NCBI GenBank assembly: GCA_905116865.2 | Contig: CAJHNH020003128.1 | Coordinates: 1 to 64,000 of the forward strand | Direction: 5' to 3' | Length of the DNA stretch: 64,000 bases | Source of the DNA: Candidula unifasciata | Taxonomy: Eukaryota; Mollusca; Gastropoda; Stylommatophora; Geomitridae | Shown here: positions 54,478 through 64,000 of the stretch, piece by piece | Layout of the letters: each line of letters begins with the position of its first letter | Position numbering within the stretch: position 1 is the stretch's first letter | Notes under the pieces: generated by a model | Database searches by the model: none | Told to the model about the DNA's origin: nothing | What the model saw: the letters and a program-made list of their open reading frames with translations, nothing else | Position numbers and translations under genes: made by a program

Positions 54478-54712
54478 TACCCTGTGGCTTAGGCGTTGCG
54501 AACGCTCTTAGTAATACCGTGGTTTCAGGTTCGATCCTATCTGAGGACGGTTTGTCTTACTCTGGTTTTGACAGTGGTACTGCCAGCTGACCGTTTAGTA
54601 AGTGATGGCAAATTACCGAACGTAAAATTTGCCTAGAAAAACAACAACAGCCAAAACATACAGGGGTTGGTTCTGCAATGTCATGTAAAGGATATGCAAC
54701 TAACTTACTGCA
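54478..54712 (+). mobile_element. SINE-B copy, full length
   Basis: Head TGTGGCTTAGGCGTTGCGAA, box B CAGGTTCGATCC, tail GGATATGCAACTAACTTACT. Confidence 0.9.
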
Positions 54713-54717
54713 CTATT

Positions 54718-54865
54718 AGACGCCGTCTGGAGGTGACAGGTTCAATTCCCGGCACGGTAACTATAGCTTTCGATTTTTATTTTGTATAGTGTGTTCTTCT
54801 ATCTTTCTACCTCTTTCTATGAGTGCCGTTCACAATACTTTCTGTTACTTGATTAATTCATAATA
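54718..54865 (+). mobile_element. SINE-K copy, 5'-truncated
   Basis: GACGCCGTCTGGAGGTGACA then GGTTCAATTCCCGGCAC (box B) and a tail with TATAGTGTGTTCTTCTATCT and ACTTTCTGTTACTTGATTAA. Inverted partner at 58735-58925. Confidence 0.75.
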
Positions 54866-54884
54866 TTAAAAAAGAGAGAGAGTG

Positions 54885-55110
54885 TCGGCGTCCGTGACTT
54901 AGGGGTTGGGGTGCTGGGTTTGATCCCAACCGCCAGGGTTTTGGCAACAGACCACCTTGGGTTTGTTTTAACAGTGATATTGAGACCTGGCGTTCAGGCA
55001 AGCAATTGCGAATTATTGAACGTAAAACTGCATAGTGAAATCACAAGCAGCCAAAAATGGGGTCGGTTATGCAATTTCATGTAAAGGACACGTAACTAAC
55101 AGACTGACAG
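54885..55110 (+). mobile_element. SINE-B copy, diverged
   Basis: Head GGCGTCCGTGACTTAGGGGT; about 20 bases between boxes A and B are missing; tail GGACACGTAACTAACAGACT. Confidence 0.85.
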
Positions 55111-55144
55111 ATGCATACAAAAAGGGCAATCATCGTAGAAATTT

Positions 55145-55165
55145 AACCCCCCCCCCCCCCCCCCG
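55145..55165 (+). repeat. poly-C tract
   Basis: C run of about 18. Confidence 0.9.
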
Positions 55166-55589
55166 CACCCCGTCCGTTCTTCCTTTTTCCTACTAAACAA
55201 AAGCCCTTTCTTCTAAACTATGTTTACCGGCGGGAGGAGCTACATTATTGCACTCTATCCGAATAACAACTGTTCCCACTCTGAGAGCGTTGGACAAAGC
55301 ACGAAACTCTGAAGCCCCATCGACGACACTGAAGAATCTAGGAAACAGGAGCACTTGCAAACCTAAGGACTCAGACAGAAACAAAGCCCACAAGCTATGA
55401 AATATAAGGTGAGAGGTTTACCACATCACCACCAAATAGTGAGTACAATAGGAGTTGACTGAGTTTACTACCGGTCATATACAGTTAATGCATTCGTAAT
55501 TCACCGCTAGTCCGGGCTGGTCCGCGTGCAGATGGGCAGGAGTACATTTATTTCACTGTGACATGTTTTCCGAAACAGGAGATAAATCT
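55166..55589. other. spacer with SINE-J scrap
   Basis: GGACAAAGCACGAAACTCTG and CGACGACACTGAAGAATC resemble the SINE-J body. No gene. Confidence 0.35.
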
Positions 55590-55745
55590 GCCAGACAAAA
55601 ACCGCGAATAAATGAGACCGGACACGAGAAAGCGGATCCAAAGAAGCAGACGCGTAAAGTAACCACAAGACAAAATTAAGGCTGATAATTATTCATGAGC
55701 AGTCCGAGGTGAGGTCAACAGCTAGTAAGCTCAATTCCGGGGTCA
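55590..55745 (+). repeat. empty-site paralogue of 53758-54105
   Basis: AATGAGACCGGACACGAGAA, AGAAGCAGACGCGTAAAGTA, ACCACAAGACAAAATTAAGG, GATAATTATTCATGAGCAGT run on without the insertion. Confidence 0.85.
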
Positions 55746-55884
55746 ATACAAACATTGAAAAGTGGTCTATGGGATATGTAGTAGTCAATAATAGGCAGCA
55801 GGGTTTCGGGACAGTTCGGTTATGGTCTGGTTTGAGTTGAGCTGATTTAAAAGCTGACATCGCAGTACTTGGGACATTTTCATA

Positions 55885-56170
55885 AGTTTAGGGACGTGTT
55901 AGCGCAGTCGATAGAAGACTCGCTTTTAAATTCGACTCACTGCAGTCCACAGCCGGTATTCGAAACCGAGCGTTTCCTGGGGTTCGCCTAGCCTTTAGGA
56001 AATGGGTACCAGAGTTAACATTATGGGATAAATGGATGAACGTCGCTGTAACTTCAGAGTTGCGTGCGGACGGCGACACATGCGGACAGTTTTTTATCAG
56101 CTGTCCGTACTGGTGGCAGAGCACTTATGATTAATAACCGTGTGCGATGACGCTGGTTCACATCTCCTGA
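55885..56170 (+). mobile_element. SINE with SINE-C tail and a different head
   Basis: Head GGGACGTGTTAGCGCAGTCG then GATAGAAG (box A) and GGTATTCGAAACCGA (box B); tail GGCAGAGCACTTATGATTAA and TAACCGTGTGCGATGACGCT is that of SINE-C. Confidence 0.65.
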
Positions 56171-56173
56171 CTT

Positions 56174-56300
56174 TACCTTTAACTTTACCATAAGTGTTCC
56201 GCCCTCATCTTCGGCAGCCATCGGGGAATTCCAGTGCCAATGTCATCAGCAGCGGATTGATTATTTGTCCATTTTGCTTTTCTCTGAGTGTAGATCCACC
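56174..56300 (-). repeat. repeat I copy
   Basis: CATAAGTGTTCCGCCCTCAT, GGGGAATTCCAGTGCCAATG and TTTTCTCTGAGTGTAGATCC match 36260-36375. Confidence 0.55.
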
Positions 56301-56334
56301 TTAACTACAAAAGCATGTCGTAAGAGACGACTAA

Positions 56335-56425
56335 TTTGTAGCTTCCTTTGAAGTCGGAGTGCATCTGCCTGATAGGCAAGGAACCAGAACTTTCCGCTAG
56401 AGTTTACAGCCTGTGAACGCGATGA
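56335..56425 (+). repeat. repeat H copy, internally deleted
   Basis: GCTTCCTTTGAAGTCGGAGT, GCATCTGCCTGATAGGCAAG then directly AACCAGAACTTTCCGCTAGA. Confidence 0.65.
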
Positions 56426-56555
56426 AGAAGAAGAAGAAGAAGAAGAAGAAGAAGAAGAAGAAGAAGAAGAAGAAGAAGAAGAAGAAGAAGAAGAAGAAGA
56501 AGAAGAAGAAGAAGAAGAAGAAGAAGAAGAAGCAGCAGAAGAGGAGGAGGAGGAG
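56426..56555 (+). repeat. (GAA)n microsatellite
   Basis: About 35 uninterrupted AAG units, then GCAGCAGAAGAGGAGGAGG. The poly-Ser and poly-Phe frames on the complement are artefacts. Confidence 0.95.
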
Positions 56556-56564
56556 GACACATCG

Positions 56565-56665
56565 TACTAGACCTTTATAGTTATAAGTTATTAAGCACTG
56601 GGTGTGTGCTGTAGTCAACATGACGCAGACGCCTCTAATGTATGGGTACCTTTTTCAAAGTTATA
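56565..56665 (-). mobile_element. diverged SINE-A fragment
   Basis: ACTAGACCTTTATAGTTATA, GTGTGCTGTAGTCAACATGA, CGCAGACGCCTCTAATGTAT. Confidence 0.45.
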
Positions 56666-56694
56666 CATAAAATTAATGAATAATGTATAGGAGA

Positions 56695-58735
56695 ACTTCA
56701 TACAAGAATCCCACATACTGTATACCAGGACTTTTTACCAGAATCGCACATGCGATATGTCAGGACTAAATTAAATAATCACACATGCTATATGTCATGC
56801 CTAAATACCAGCATCACACATGCTATATGTCATGCCTAAATACCAGCATCATACATGTTTAAATATCATCACTAATTACCAGAATCACAAATGCTATATG
56901 TCATCACTAATTACCAGAATCACACATGCTATATGTCATGCCTAAATACCAGCATCACACATGCTATATATCATCACTAATTACCAGAATCACACATGCT
57001 ATATATCATCACTAATTACCAGAATCACACATGCTATATGTCATGACTAAATACCAGCATCACACATGCTATATATCATGCCTAAATACCAGAATCACAC
57101 ATGCTATATGGCATGCCTAAATACCAGCATCACACATGTTTATATATCATCACTAAATACCAGAATCACACATGCTATATGTCATGCCTAAATACCAGCA
57201 TCACACATGTTTATATATCATGCCTAAATACCAGAATCACACATGCTATATATCATGCCTAAATACCAGAATCACACATGCTATATGTCATGCCTAAATA
57301 CCAGCATCACACATGCTATATGTCATGCCTAAATACCAGCATCATACATGTTTAAATATCATCACTAATTACCAGAATCACAAATGCTATATGTCATCAC
57401 TAATTACCAGAATCACACATGCTATATGTCATGCCTAAATACCAGCATCACACATGCTATATATCATCACTAATTACCAGAATCACACATGCTATATATC
57501 ATCACTAATTACCAGAATCACACATGCTATATGTCATGACTAAATACCAGCATCACACATGCTATATATCATGCCTAAATACCAGAATCACACATGCTAT
57601 ATGGCATGCCTAAATACCAGCATCACACATGCTATATATCATCACTAAATACCAGCATCACACATGCTATATGTCATGCCTAAATACCAGCATCACACAT
57701 GTTTATATATCATGCCTAAATACCAGAATCACACATGCTATATATCATGCCTAAATACCAGAATCACACATGCTATATGTCATGCCTAAATACCAGCATC
57801 ACACATGTTTATATATCATGCCTAAATACCAGATTCACACATGCTATATATCATGCCTAAATACCAGAATCACACATGCTATATGTCATGCCTAAATACC
57901 AGCATCACACATGCTATATATCATGCCTAAATACCAGAATCACACATGCTATATGGCATGCCTAAATACCAGCATCACACATGCTATATATCATGCCTAA
58001 ATACCAGAATCACACATGCTATATATCATCACTAAATACCAGCATCACACATGCTATATATCATCACTAAATACCAGAATCACACATGCTATATATCATG
58101 CCTAAATACCAGAATCACACATGCTATATGTCATGACTAAATACCAGCATCACACATGCTATATATCATGCCTAAATACCAGAATCACACATGCTATATA
58201 GCATGCCTAAATACCAGCATCACACATGTTTATATATCATCACTAAATACCAGAATCACACATGCTATATATCATCACTAAATACCAGCATCACACATGC
58301 TATATATCATCACTAAATACCAGAATCACACATGCTATATGACATGACTAAATACCAGAATCACACATGCTATATGTCATGACTAAATACCAGAATCACA
58401 CATGCTATATATTATCACTAAATACCAGAGTCACACATGCTATATGTCATGACTAAATACCAGAATCACACATGCTATATGACAGGACTAAATACCAGAA
58501 TCACACATGCTATATGTCATGACTAAATACTAGAATCACACATGCTATATGACATGACTAAATACCAGAATCACACATGCTATATGACAGGACTAAATAC
58601 CAGAATCACACATGCTATATGTCATGACTAAATACTAGAATCACACATGCTATATGACAGGACTAAATACTAGAATCACACATGCTATGTGCCCTGACTA
58701 AATACCAGAATAACACATGCTATATGTCATTAATT
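56695..58735 (+). repeat. 35-bp satellite-like array, about 58 units, with 493-bp higher-order period
   Basis: Unit ATCACACATGCTATATGTCA then TGCCTAAATACCAGA (35 bp; 36 in GTTTA variants). Variants: TGCCTAAAT, TCACTAATT, TGACTAAAT, and GACAGGACTAAAT at the right end. The blocks around 56851 (ATACATGTTTAAATATC) and 57110 (GGCATGCC) recur at 57344 and 57603, both exactly 493 bases later, so about 14 units were duplicated en bloc. Confidence 0.97.
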
Positions 58736-58930
58736 AATCAAGTAACAGAAAGTATTGTGAACGGCACTCATAGAAAGAAGTAGAAAGATAGAAGAACACA
58801 CTAGACAACATAAAAATCGAAAGCTATAGTTACCGTGCCGGGAATTGAACCTGTCACCTCCAGACGGCGTCTGCGCCTCGCCATGAATACAAGTGCACTA
58901 AGATACATGGTCAACTAGGCACCCCCAAAA
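58735..58930 (-). mobile_element. SINE-K copy, longer, inverted
   Basis: The complement runs from GGGGGTGCCTAGTTGACC through GCGAGGCGCAGACGCCGTCT, GGTTCAATTCCCGGCACGGT, to the tail ending TTGATTAATTAA, which touches the 35-bp array. Confidence 0.75.
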
Positions 58931-59204
58931 AAAAGGTGTCTCATTGGCCATGTCTATCGTACAGCTTGAAATCCACGACTATGGAATACGTACAGTATTC
59001 ATTTCAACCCATTGAAATGGCACCATAGGTTACAGAAATTTATATTAACGAAGCAAATGTCGAATAACAATCACAGCAACAATTTACGAACACAGTAAGA
59101 CCTTATTGCTTTGTCTAGAATACACAAACATTTAAGAAAGGTATTTGATTGGTAGGTTCCGGTGTGTATACGTCATTCCTATAAATAAACAGAGGGGGGA
59201 TAGG
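58931..59204. other. sequence interrupting the 35-bp array
   Basis: Unique-looking; together with the SINE-K it separates the main array from its right-hand remnant. Confidence 0.4.
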
Positions 59205-59355
59205 AATGCTATATGTCAGGACTAAATACCAGAATCACACATGCTATATGACAGGACTAAATACCAGAATCACACATGCTATATGACAGGACTAAATACC
59301 AGAATAACACATGCTATATGACAGGACTAAATACCAGAATAACACATGCTATATA
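59205..59355 (+). repeat. 35-bp array, right-hand remnant
   Basis: Four units of the GACAGGACTAAATACCAGAA type, cut by the SINE-D that follows. Confidence 0.95.
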
Positions 59356-59640
59356 AAAAGCAAAGTAAAGATCCCTTTTTACGCCTTTAGGCGTATCGAG
59401 CATATGGGAAGAGCACCCATATTTTTACAGACCTACCGGCACTAGGTGGGTTATGTGGTCAGCATTACGCCGACTGTCTTTACTTCCCCACGACATACAT
59501 CCTGGTACCCATTTTAGGCTGGGTCGCCCTGCGACGACCCATACCATGATAAAAATCCACGCAGCCAGCAGTGGGTTTCGATCGCGGTACGTTGGAATTA
59601 CGAGTCGGACTCGCAACGTCTAAGCCTCGGACGCCTCGCA
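59356..59640 (-). mobile_element. SINE-D copy, full length
   Basis: Tail ACGCCTTTAGGCGTATCGAG at left; GGGTTTCGATCGCGGTACGT (box B complement region) and GCAACGTCTAAGCCTCGGAC (box A complement) at right. Confidence 0.9.
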
Positions 59641-59727
59641 CCTCCTCATAGCGCAATATAACACTATCGTCTGAAAAGACGGAAAGTTGCCATTCAAAAG
59701 CCTTACTAATACATGACTACATAGAGC

Positions 59728-59935
59728 AATGGTTCCAGCCAGCCTTAATAATGCAGCGACACTTTAATACAGTTCCTCATGCTGTTGCGACCAACAATCA
59801 TACTATTATTTTCGTCCCTATTTCATAACATCAATGAATATGTGTTTTGCTATGGTCTTTGACGACCCCTGTGAGAGGGTCGTTAGACCCCAAAAAGGTC
59901 GGGACCCACAGATTGAGAACCGCGGATGTGGAACA
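59728..59935 (-). mobile_element. SPIN-like hAT MITE, second copy
   Basis: Left GCAATGGTTCCAGCCAGCCT, CACTTTAATACAGTTCCTCA; right GACCCCTGTGAGAGGGTCGT, GGTCGGGACCCACAGATTGA, GAACCGCG. Inverted relative to 40667-40885 and retaining TATTTTCGTCCCTATTTCAT, an interior segment missing from that copy. Confidence 0.85.
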
Positions 59936-59964
59936 TTAGCATAATTATTGTCTATAAAGAAGGA

Positions 59965-60155
59965 ATAAGACCTATTTTTCATGCCTTCAATCATACTGGA
60001 CATATAGGGCTAGACCCCTATTTTATAGACCAATCAACATTTGGTGGATGATGTTCAAGGTCACCTGACTTTCTATGACTTTTACACTGTACCAATTTAA
60101 GGCGAGTTGACCTGGGAACCAAGGGCATTTTTGGACAAATGTCCAGTACCGTTCA
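59965..60155 (-). mobile_element. diverged SINE-A copy
   Basis: CATATAGGGCTAGACCCCTA, TTATAGACCAATCAACATTT and GGCGAGTTGACCTGGGAACC keep the order. Confidence 0.8.
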
Positions 60156-60241
60156 ACGTTTATAAATATCTGTAATACCTAGGTTTTACATCATTAGTAA
60201 TATACATTTAGCAAAGAATAAATTCCAAAGCTAATCAAGTT

Positions 60242-60715
60242 ATGGGGCAACTATCTACCCTGTTGACACACAAGCAGATACCCCGGAGTACTAAAGTGAA
60301 TCCTATCAGAAGTATTTTTTGGCCAACACAATGCTATCAGTGCCAAACGTGGACACTTACATCCTCCAATGAACGTAAAATTGTGACAACAGAGATGAAA
60401 TGCCTTAGAAGAGCTGCAGGTGTTTCAAGTAAAGACAGAATACGAAATCAAGAAATCAGGCGAATGCTAGGAATAAAGCCAGTCTTACAGGTCATCAAAG
60501 AACAACAAATGAAGTTGTTTAGACACCTAACAAGAATGTCCTGGTACTATCTGACACAGCGAGCCACACTAAAACGTTACAACGGGTATAGTGCGAGTGG
60601 AATAGCTCGGACAAGATGGAGTGATGGCATTAAGAACAGCCTTACAGAAATTAACATCAGTCTTAATAGTGTTCTTGACAGAGCTCATCAACGAATATTA
60701 CATCCCCTCTGATAC
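60242..60715 (+). mobile_element. LINE ORF2 C-terminal fragment
   Basis: An open frame of 156 codons includes CQTWTLTSSNERKIVTTEMK, CLRRAAGVSSKDRIRNQEIR and MKLFRHLTRM, the usual end of a LINE ORF2 (LYGCETWTL, MKCLRR--G-S--DRIRN, F-HL-RM pattern). RT is absent. The continuous frame hints at a fairly recent insertion. Its family differs from the RT-bearing LINE on the other strand at 60885-62340. Confidence 0.8.
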
Positions 60716-60884
60716 TTATTTAACGGAAACAAAAGAGGTTTATTTCCTGTACAGACAGATAGATAGACAGACTGAATGGACAGCGGGATGGGTGGTTTAG
60801 ACAAACAGACAGACGAACGGGCGGACGGCAGAAGGGACGTAAGGATGGATAGATGGAAGGATGAGCATTAATCTATAGTTCATC
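60716..60884. other. spacer, GACA/GGAT-rich
   Basis: ACAGACAGATAGATAGACAG and GGATGGATAGATGGAAGGAT simple sequence. Confidence 0.6.
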
Positions 60885-62340
60885 ATCATCAGTTCTCGTT
60901 ATGCCTAGTGGCACATGAGGCTTCAGAGAGGACTTTCCATGCCTTCCTGTCCTGTGCAATCTTCAGTGCAGTTTTCCATGTCAGAGATGCTGCACTCAGG
61001 TCACTTTCCATCGTTCGTCTCCATGTTGTTTTTGTGCGCCCCTGTTTTCTCTTTCCCTCTGGTGTCCATGTGAGAGTTGTTTTGGCAGGTATATCATAAG
61101 TCATTCCCATAACGTGGCCAAGCCATTTCCATCTTCTCTTGGTAATCATACTGCCTAAAGTTTCCTCGTTTGTGGCTTGAAGTAGTTTAGTGTTTGAGAT
61201 TGTACCCCATCACCTACCCATCACCTTATATATTTTGATAATTCTACGTAGACATGTGTGGTGGAAGGTGGACAGCTTTTCTTTGTATTTATTCTCAGTC
61301 CCATCATTTCTGCTCTGCAGTGTAGTCTGTTACTTTTCTCTTGTATATGTTCATGTTTATGTGATAGGAGTGCTAAATCATCTGCAAAATCAAGGTCCTC
61401 AAGCATGGTGAATGGAGTCCATCGTATGCCTCTTAATGTCCTGTCTACTGTGTTCTTTAGTATCCAATCAATCACAAGGTTGAAGAGGAGAGATGACATA
61501 ACACATCCCTGTCTTACACCTGTCTTTACTGGGAAAGAGGTATTGTAATTTTTTTATACTGCAGGAAAAGTCTTTAAAGAAGAGAGCAATTATGTTGACT
61601 ATTTTTTTCTGGAATTCCATAATGTCGTAAAATTTTCCACAGACCGTCTCTATGGACGCTGTCAAAAGCTTTCTCAAAGTCAACAAAATTAATATATATA
61701 CGTCTCTGCCATTCATTGCATTGTTCTAAAATGTTACGTATGGCGAAGATGTGTTTAGTTGTTCCTTTGCCCTTTCTGAATCCTGCTAGTTCCACTCCGA
61801 ATTTATCTACTCCTTTTTCAAGCCGCGTTATGATGAGTTTACAAAATATTTTCCTTGGTACTGAGAGTAGAGTAATTCCTCTCCAATTATTGCAGTCTGT
61901 TAAGTCTCCTTTTTTGGGGATTTGGACTATTGTTCTTTCAGTCCAGTCATCAGGCAACACTTCTTTTTCCCAAATATCCTTGAACAATGGTTCTAGAATG
62001 CTAGCAGTTGTGTTGGGATCTACTTTGAGAAGTTCTGCTGGCAGTTCGTCTTTGCCTGGTGCTTTGTTGTTCTTTAAAGTGTGGATAGCTTTAAGGATTT
62101 CTTGTTTGCTTGGTGGTTCATTAATAATGTCAATGTCCTAAGAGGCTGGTTGAATATCTGGGGGATTTTCAGGATCAGGTCTGTTCAAGAGGTCGGAGAA
62201 GTGTTTAGTCCACTGCATGTCTTGTTTTTGTTCTGTGGTGAGCAGTCTGCCTTGGTTATCTCTGATGGGTATGCTGTGATAATTGTTTCTGTTTCCGCAA
62301 ATTTGCTGGGTAATTTTGTGTAGGGTTTGTAGATCATTAT
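60885..62340 (-). pseudogene. LINE ORF2 pseudogene: reverse transcriptase and C-terminus
   Basis: Reverse transcriptase copies LINE RNA at the target site. In minus-strand order: 62340-61990 is the region before RT (MQWTKHFSDLLNRPDPENPP; LKNNKAPGKDELPAELLK); 61987-61574 is the finger/palm start (VQIPKKGDLTDCNNWRGITL; GFRKGKGTTKHIFAIRNILE; YINFVDFEKAFDSVHRDGLW). A frame break near 61610 and another near 61510 precede the catalytic block FADDLALLSH (about 61370-61400) and LRINTKKS; stops follow. The C-terminal WKWLGHVMGM and PEGKRKQGRTKTTWRRTMES lie at 61149-60889. The family resembles widespread invertebrate RTE/CR1-like endonuclease-RT elements; clade unsure. The endonuclease domain is missing and the copy is inactive. 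Confidence 0.9.
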
Positions 62341-62897
62341 CCTTTAGTTATCAGCCTAAATTTGTAAATGTGTCCGCACTTGTTACGTCTCTCATTTGCA
62401 AGCATTTGTCCAGGGGCAACGAATATTTGCATGTTTTAGGAAGGAAACTGGAACTACGACTACAACACGTATGCGACTTTAGCGAAAATATTTTTTCACA
62501 TGTGTAATGTTTGGAAAAATGAATGTTTTTTTTTTTTTAAATATATGTACATTTACTCGGGGTTGAGATATTTACACTTGTGAATAACGATGTCTTATGC
62601 AGTCACATTAAATAGGTAAATTTGGCAACGCTTTGAGATGTTTTAGACGTGTGTTTGTTAGTGCTATTGTCAGACTTCATTCTCAAACAAAACAAATGTT
62701 ATTTTTAGATCCCATGAGATATGGTGTTAGATATCAAGGGTGCCGGCACTAGAAAAACATAGGGCCCCTAAGCCCCGTTTCAAATTTTAGGATGGGACCA
62801 TAGCCATGTTGAAATACGTAATGATAACAAAATAATCACCCAAAAAATGTGTTAAACAGCAGCTGAATATAATATCTATATTAAAAAATTGGAGATA
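62341..62897. other. AT-rich spacer
   Basis: Nothing recognisable. Confidence 0.35.
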
Positions 62898-63137
62898 GGG
62901 AATCGCCATGGCGGAGCGGAAGGTCGTGGGTTCACTCCCTGGCTGAGCCAGACTTTCTTTTACAAAATGACCTTGGCTCCCATGTCGACCCAGCCTTGAG
63001 TGGGTACCGGGTGCAGTCCCGGGAAGTAAAGGAGATCGGTGTGATGTTGACCATATCACCCATCTTGTCCAGATTGATCAATAAAATATAGGTCTAGCCC
63101 TATATGCCTAAAGACGTGAAAAAGGGCCTTTACTTTA
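62898..63137 (+). mobile_element. SINE-A copy with deleted anticodon arm
   Basis: Head CGCCATGGCGGAGCGG joins directly to AAGGTCGTGGGTTCACTCCC, missing about 22 bases between boxes A and B. The rest is full length to GGGCCTTTACTTTA. Confidence 0.9.
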
Positions 63138-63928
63138 ATAAAAACCAGAAAGTTATAAACAATTACTTTAAAAGATAATTTGCATTCGTGGTTTAGATAT
63201 TTTACAAACTTTCTTAAGTGGCAAGGGTGGTATGGTTTCAAGGTACACGAGTCCCTAGACTATGGCGCCTTGTTGGGTTTATCTGTCCATAGAATTCTGC
63301 TTTTATCCCCTTCCCTCTTTGCAATTACAAAGCATCCATTTGTGCCAACGTTAACTAATAATCCCGCCTTTACGCTTTTCTTCACCGTCTACCGTTTTTT
63401 TTTTTTTTTTACACTGTGTGAAACTTTTACTTATCCTGCCTGTCTAGTCTATGTTTGTTTGTTCTGTTCCAATCAGGTACTTCTGTAACTAGTAATTTTA
63501 CCGCTTTTGGTTATATTCCGTCTGGGGTAATAACAGAGACATTTATTTATCACCCAGAGACAAAACACTTGCAGACTGTCTTGTCTGTCGTATTATCAAC
63601 ATTTCTTTAAACGATTTTCCATTTACAGCGTACAAGCCATTAGGTAGTAGCTACAATGTCACGTAAACTCTAAAATGATTCTTTCTCATTTCACCTTCAC
63701 TCTAAAGTGCTTTCACGTTTAAGAGCGGCAGCTTCCGAAAAGACGCTTTCAGCATAGTATAGATTTTAATCGTTAAAGTACGTGGTCTCACATTTCCTGG
63801 TTTCTCGATAGCCCTAACTCTGTCAAGCAGCTTACCAAATATTCCTTGTTTTTAAGCTTGCTGGATATTGTTTTTGTTTTTACCAGCTGCAGTATTCGTT
63901 GACTGTTTGCTCTTTTATCTTGCACTTT
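63138..63928. other. spacer
   Basis: A poly-T run at 63394-63410. No gene is recognised. Confidence 0.35.
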
Positions 63929-64000
63929 TACGTTCGGTGTGATTTCACTATGTAATTATACGTTCAGTGTGATTTCACTATGCAATTATACGTTCAGTGT
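63929..64000 (+). repeat. 30-bp tandem repeat running off the window
   Basis: CGTTCAGTGTGATTTCACTA then TGCAATTATA begins at 63931, 63961 and 63991. Each unit contains the palindrome-like AGTGTGATTTCACT. Confidence 0.9.

Noticed and set aside
56695..58735. Possible CRISPR array
   Set aside because: Units are contiguous 35-mers without unique spacers, and the context is eukaryotic.

Overview
The window is eukaryotic nuclear DNA, very probably from an animal. It has no dense bacterial-type coding, no operons, abundant microsatellites and minisatellites, many tRNA-derived SINEs, remnants of non-LTR retrotransposons (LINEs) and hAT-type DNA transposon fragments. I favour a mollusc, perhaps a gastropod, from the general repeat style and a SPIN-like hAT element (a family recalled from vertebrates and also from a pond snail). 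This is inference, and species cannot be set from the sequence alone. Most long open frames here are translations of simple or tandem repeats, not genes.

The only convincing host protein-coding segment is one 200-bp exon on the minus strand (15826-16025) with good splice sites. It encodes part of the amino-terminal (LIVBP/ANF-receptor-like) domain of a neurotransmitter receptor and resembles NMDA receptor GluN2 subunits best. The surrounding tens of kb are then probably intron. A second, weaker candidate is a terminal-exon-like open frame on the plus strand at 16152-16467.

Layout. 0.8-3.3 kb: LINE 3' end, SINE, and a TIR element carrying a nested LINE fragment. 3.6-9.8 kb: tandem repeat, several SINEs and long CT tracts. 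9.9-13.9 kb: a 46/55-bp minisatellite, then decayed gag-like (ORF1) sequence of a LINE, then an 18-bp minisatellite. 14-31 kb: the receptor exon, many SINEs, an hAT MITE and a tRNA-Asp-derived SINE pair. 31-33 kb: three minisatellites (16, 18 and 46 bp). 34-41 kb: LINE 3' ends, SINEs and a SPIN-like MITE. 43.5-49.7 kb: a 27-bp minisatellite open in all six frames, then a 2.6-kb tandem segmental duplication ending in a 28-bp minisatellite. 39.3-40.3 and 51.8-52.8 kb: an inverted pair of 0.95-kb copies. 53.3-56.5 kb: SINEs and a small palindromic insertion with its empty-site paralogue. 56.7-59.4 kb: a 35-bp satellite-like array. 59.4-62.3 kb: SPIN-like MITE, SINEs and a LINE with a decayed reverse transcriptase. 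63.9-64.0 kb: a 30-bp tandem repeat leaving the window.

Repeat family names used below are local. SINE-A: tRNA head plus a body ending near GGGTCCTTTACTTTAC. SINE-B: tRNA head plus a tail ending GCAACTAACT. SINE-C: tail with GGAGCACTTATGGGTTACTA. SINE-D: B-like head on an A-like body. SINE-E: Ser/Leu-tRNA-like head. SINE-J and SINE-K: other tRNA-headed elements. Repeats F, G, H and I are unclassified dispersed repeats. No self-contained new biological system is visible. The most interesting material is repeat architecture (duplication breakpoints inside minisatellites, SINE module exchange, an empty-site comparison) and the isolated receptor exon.
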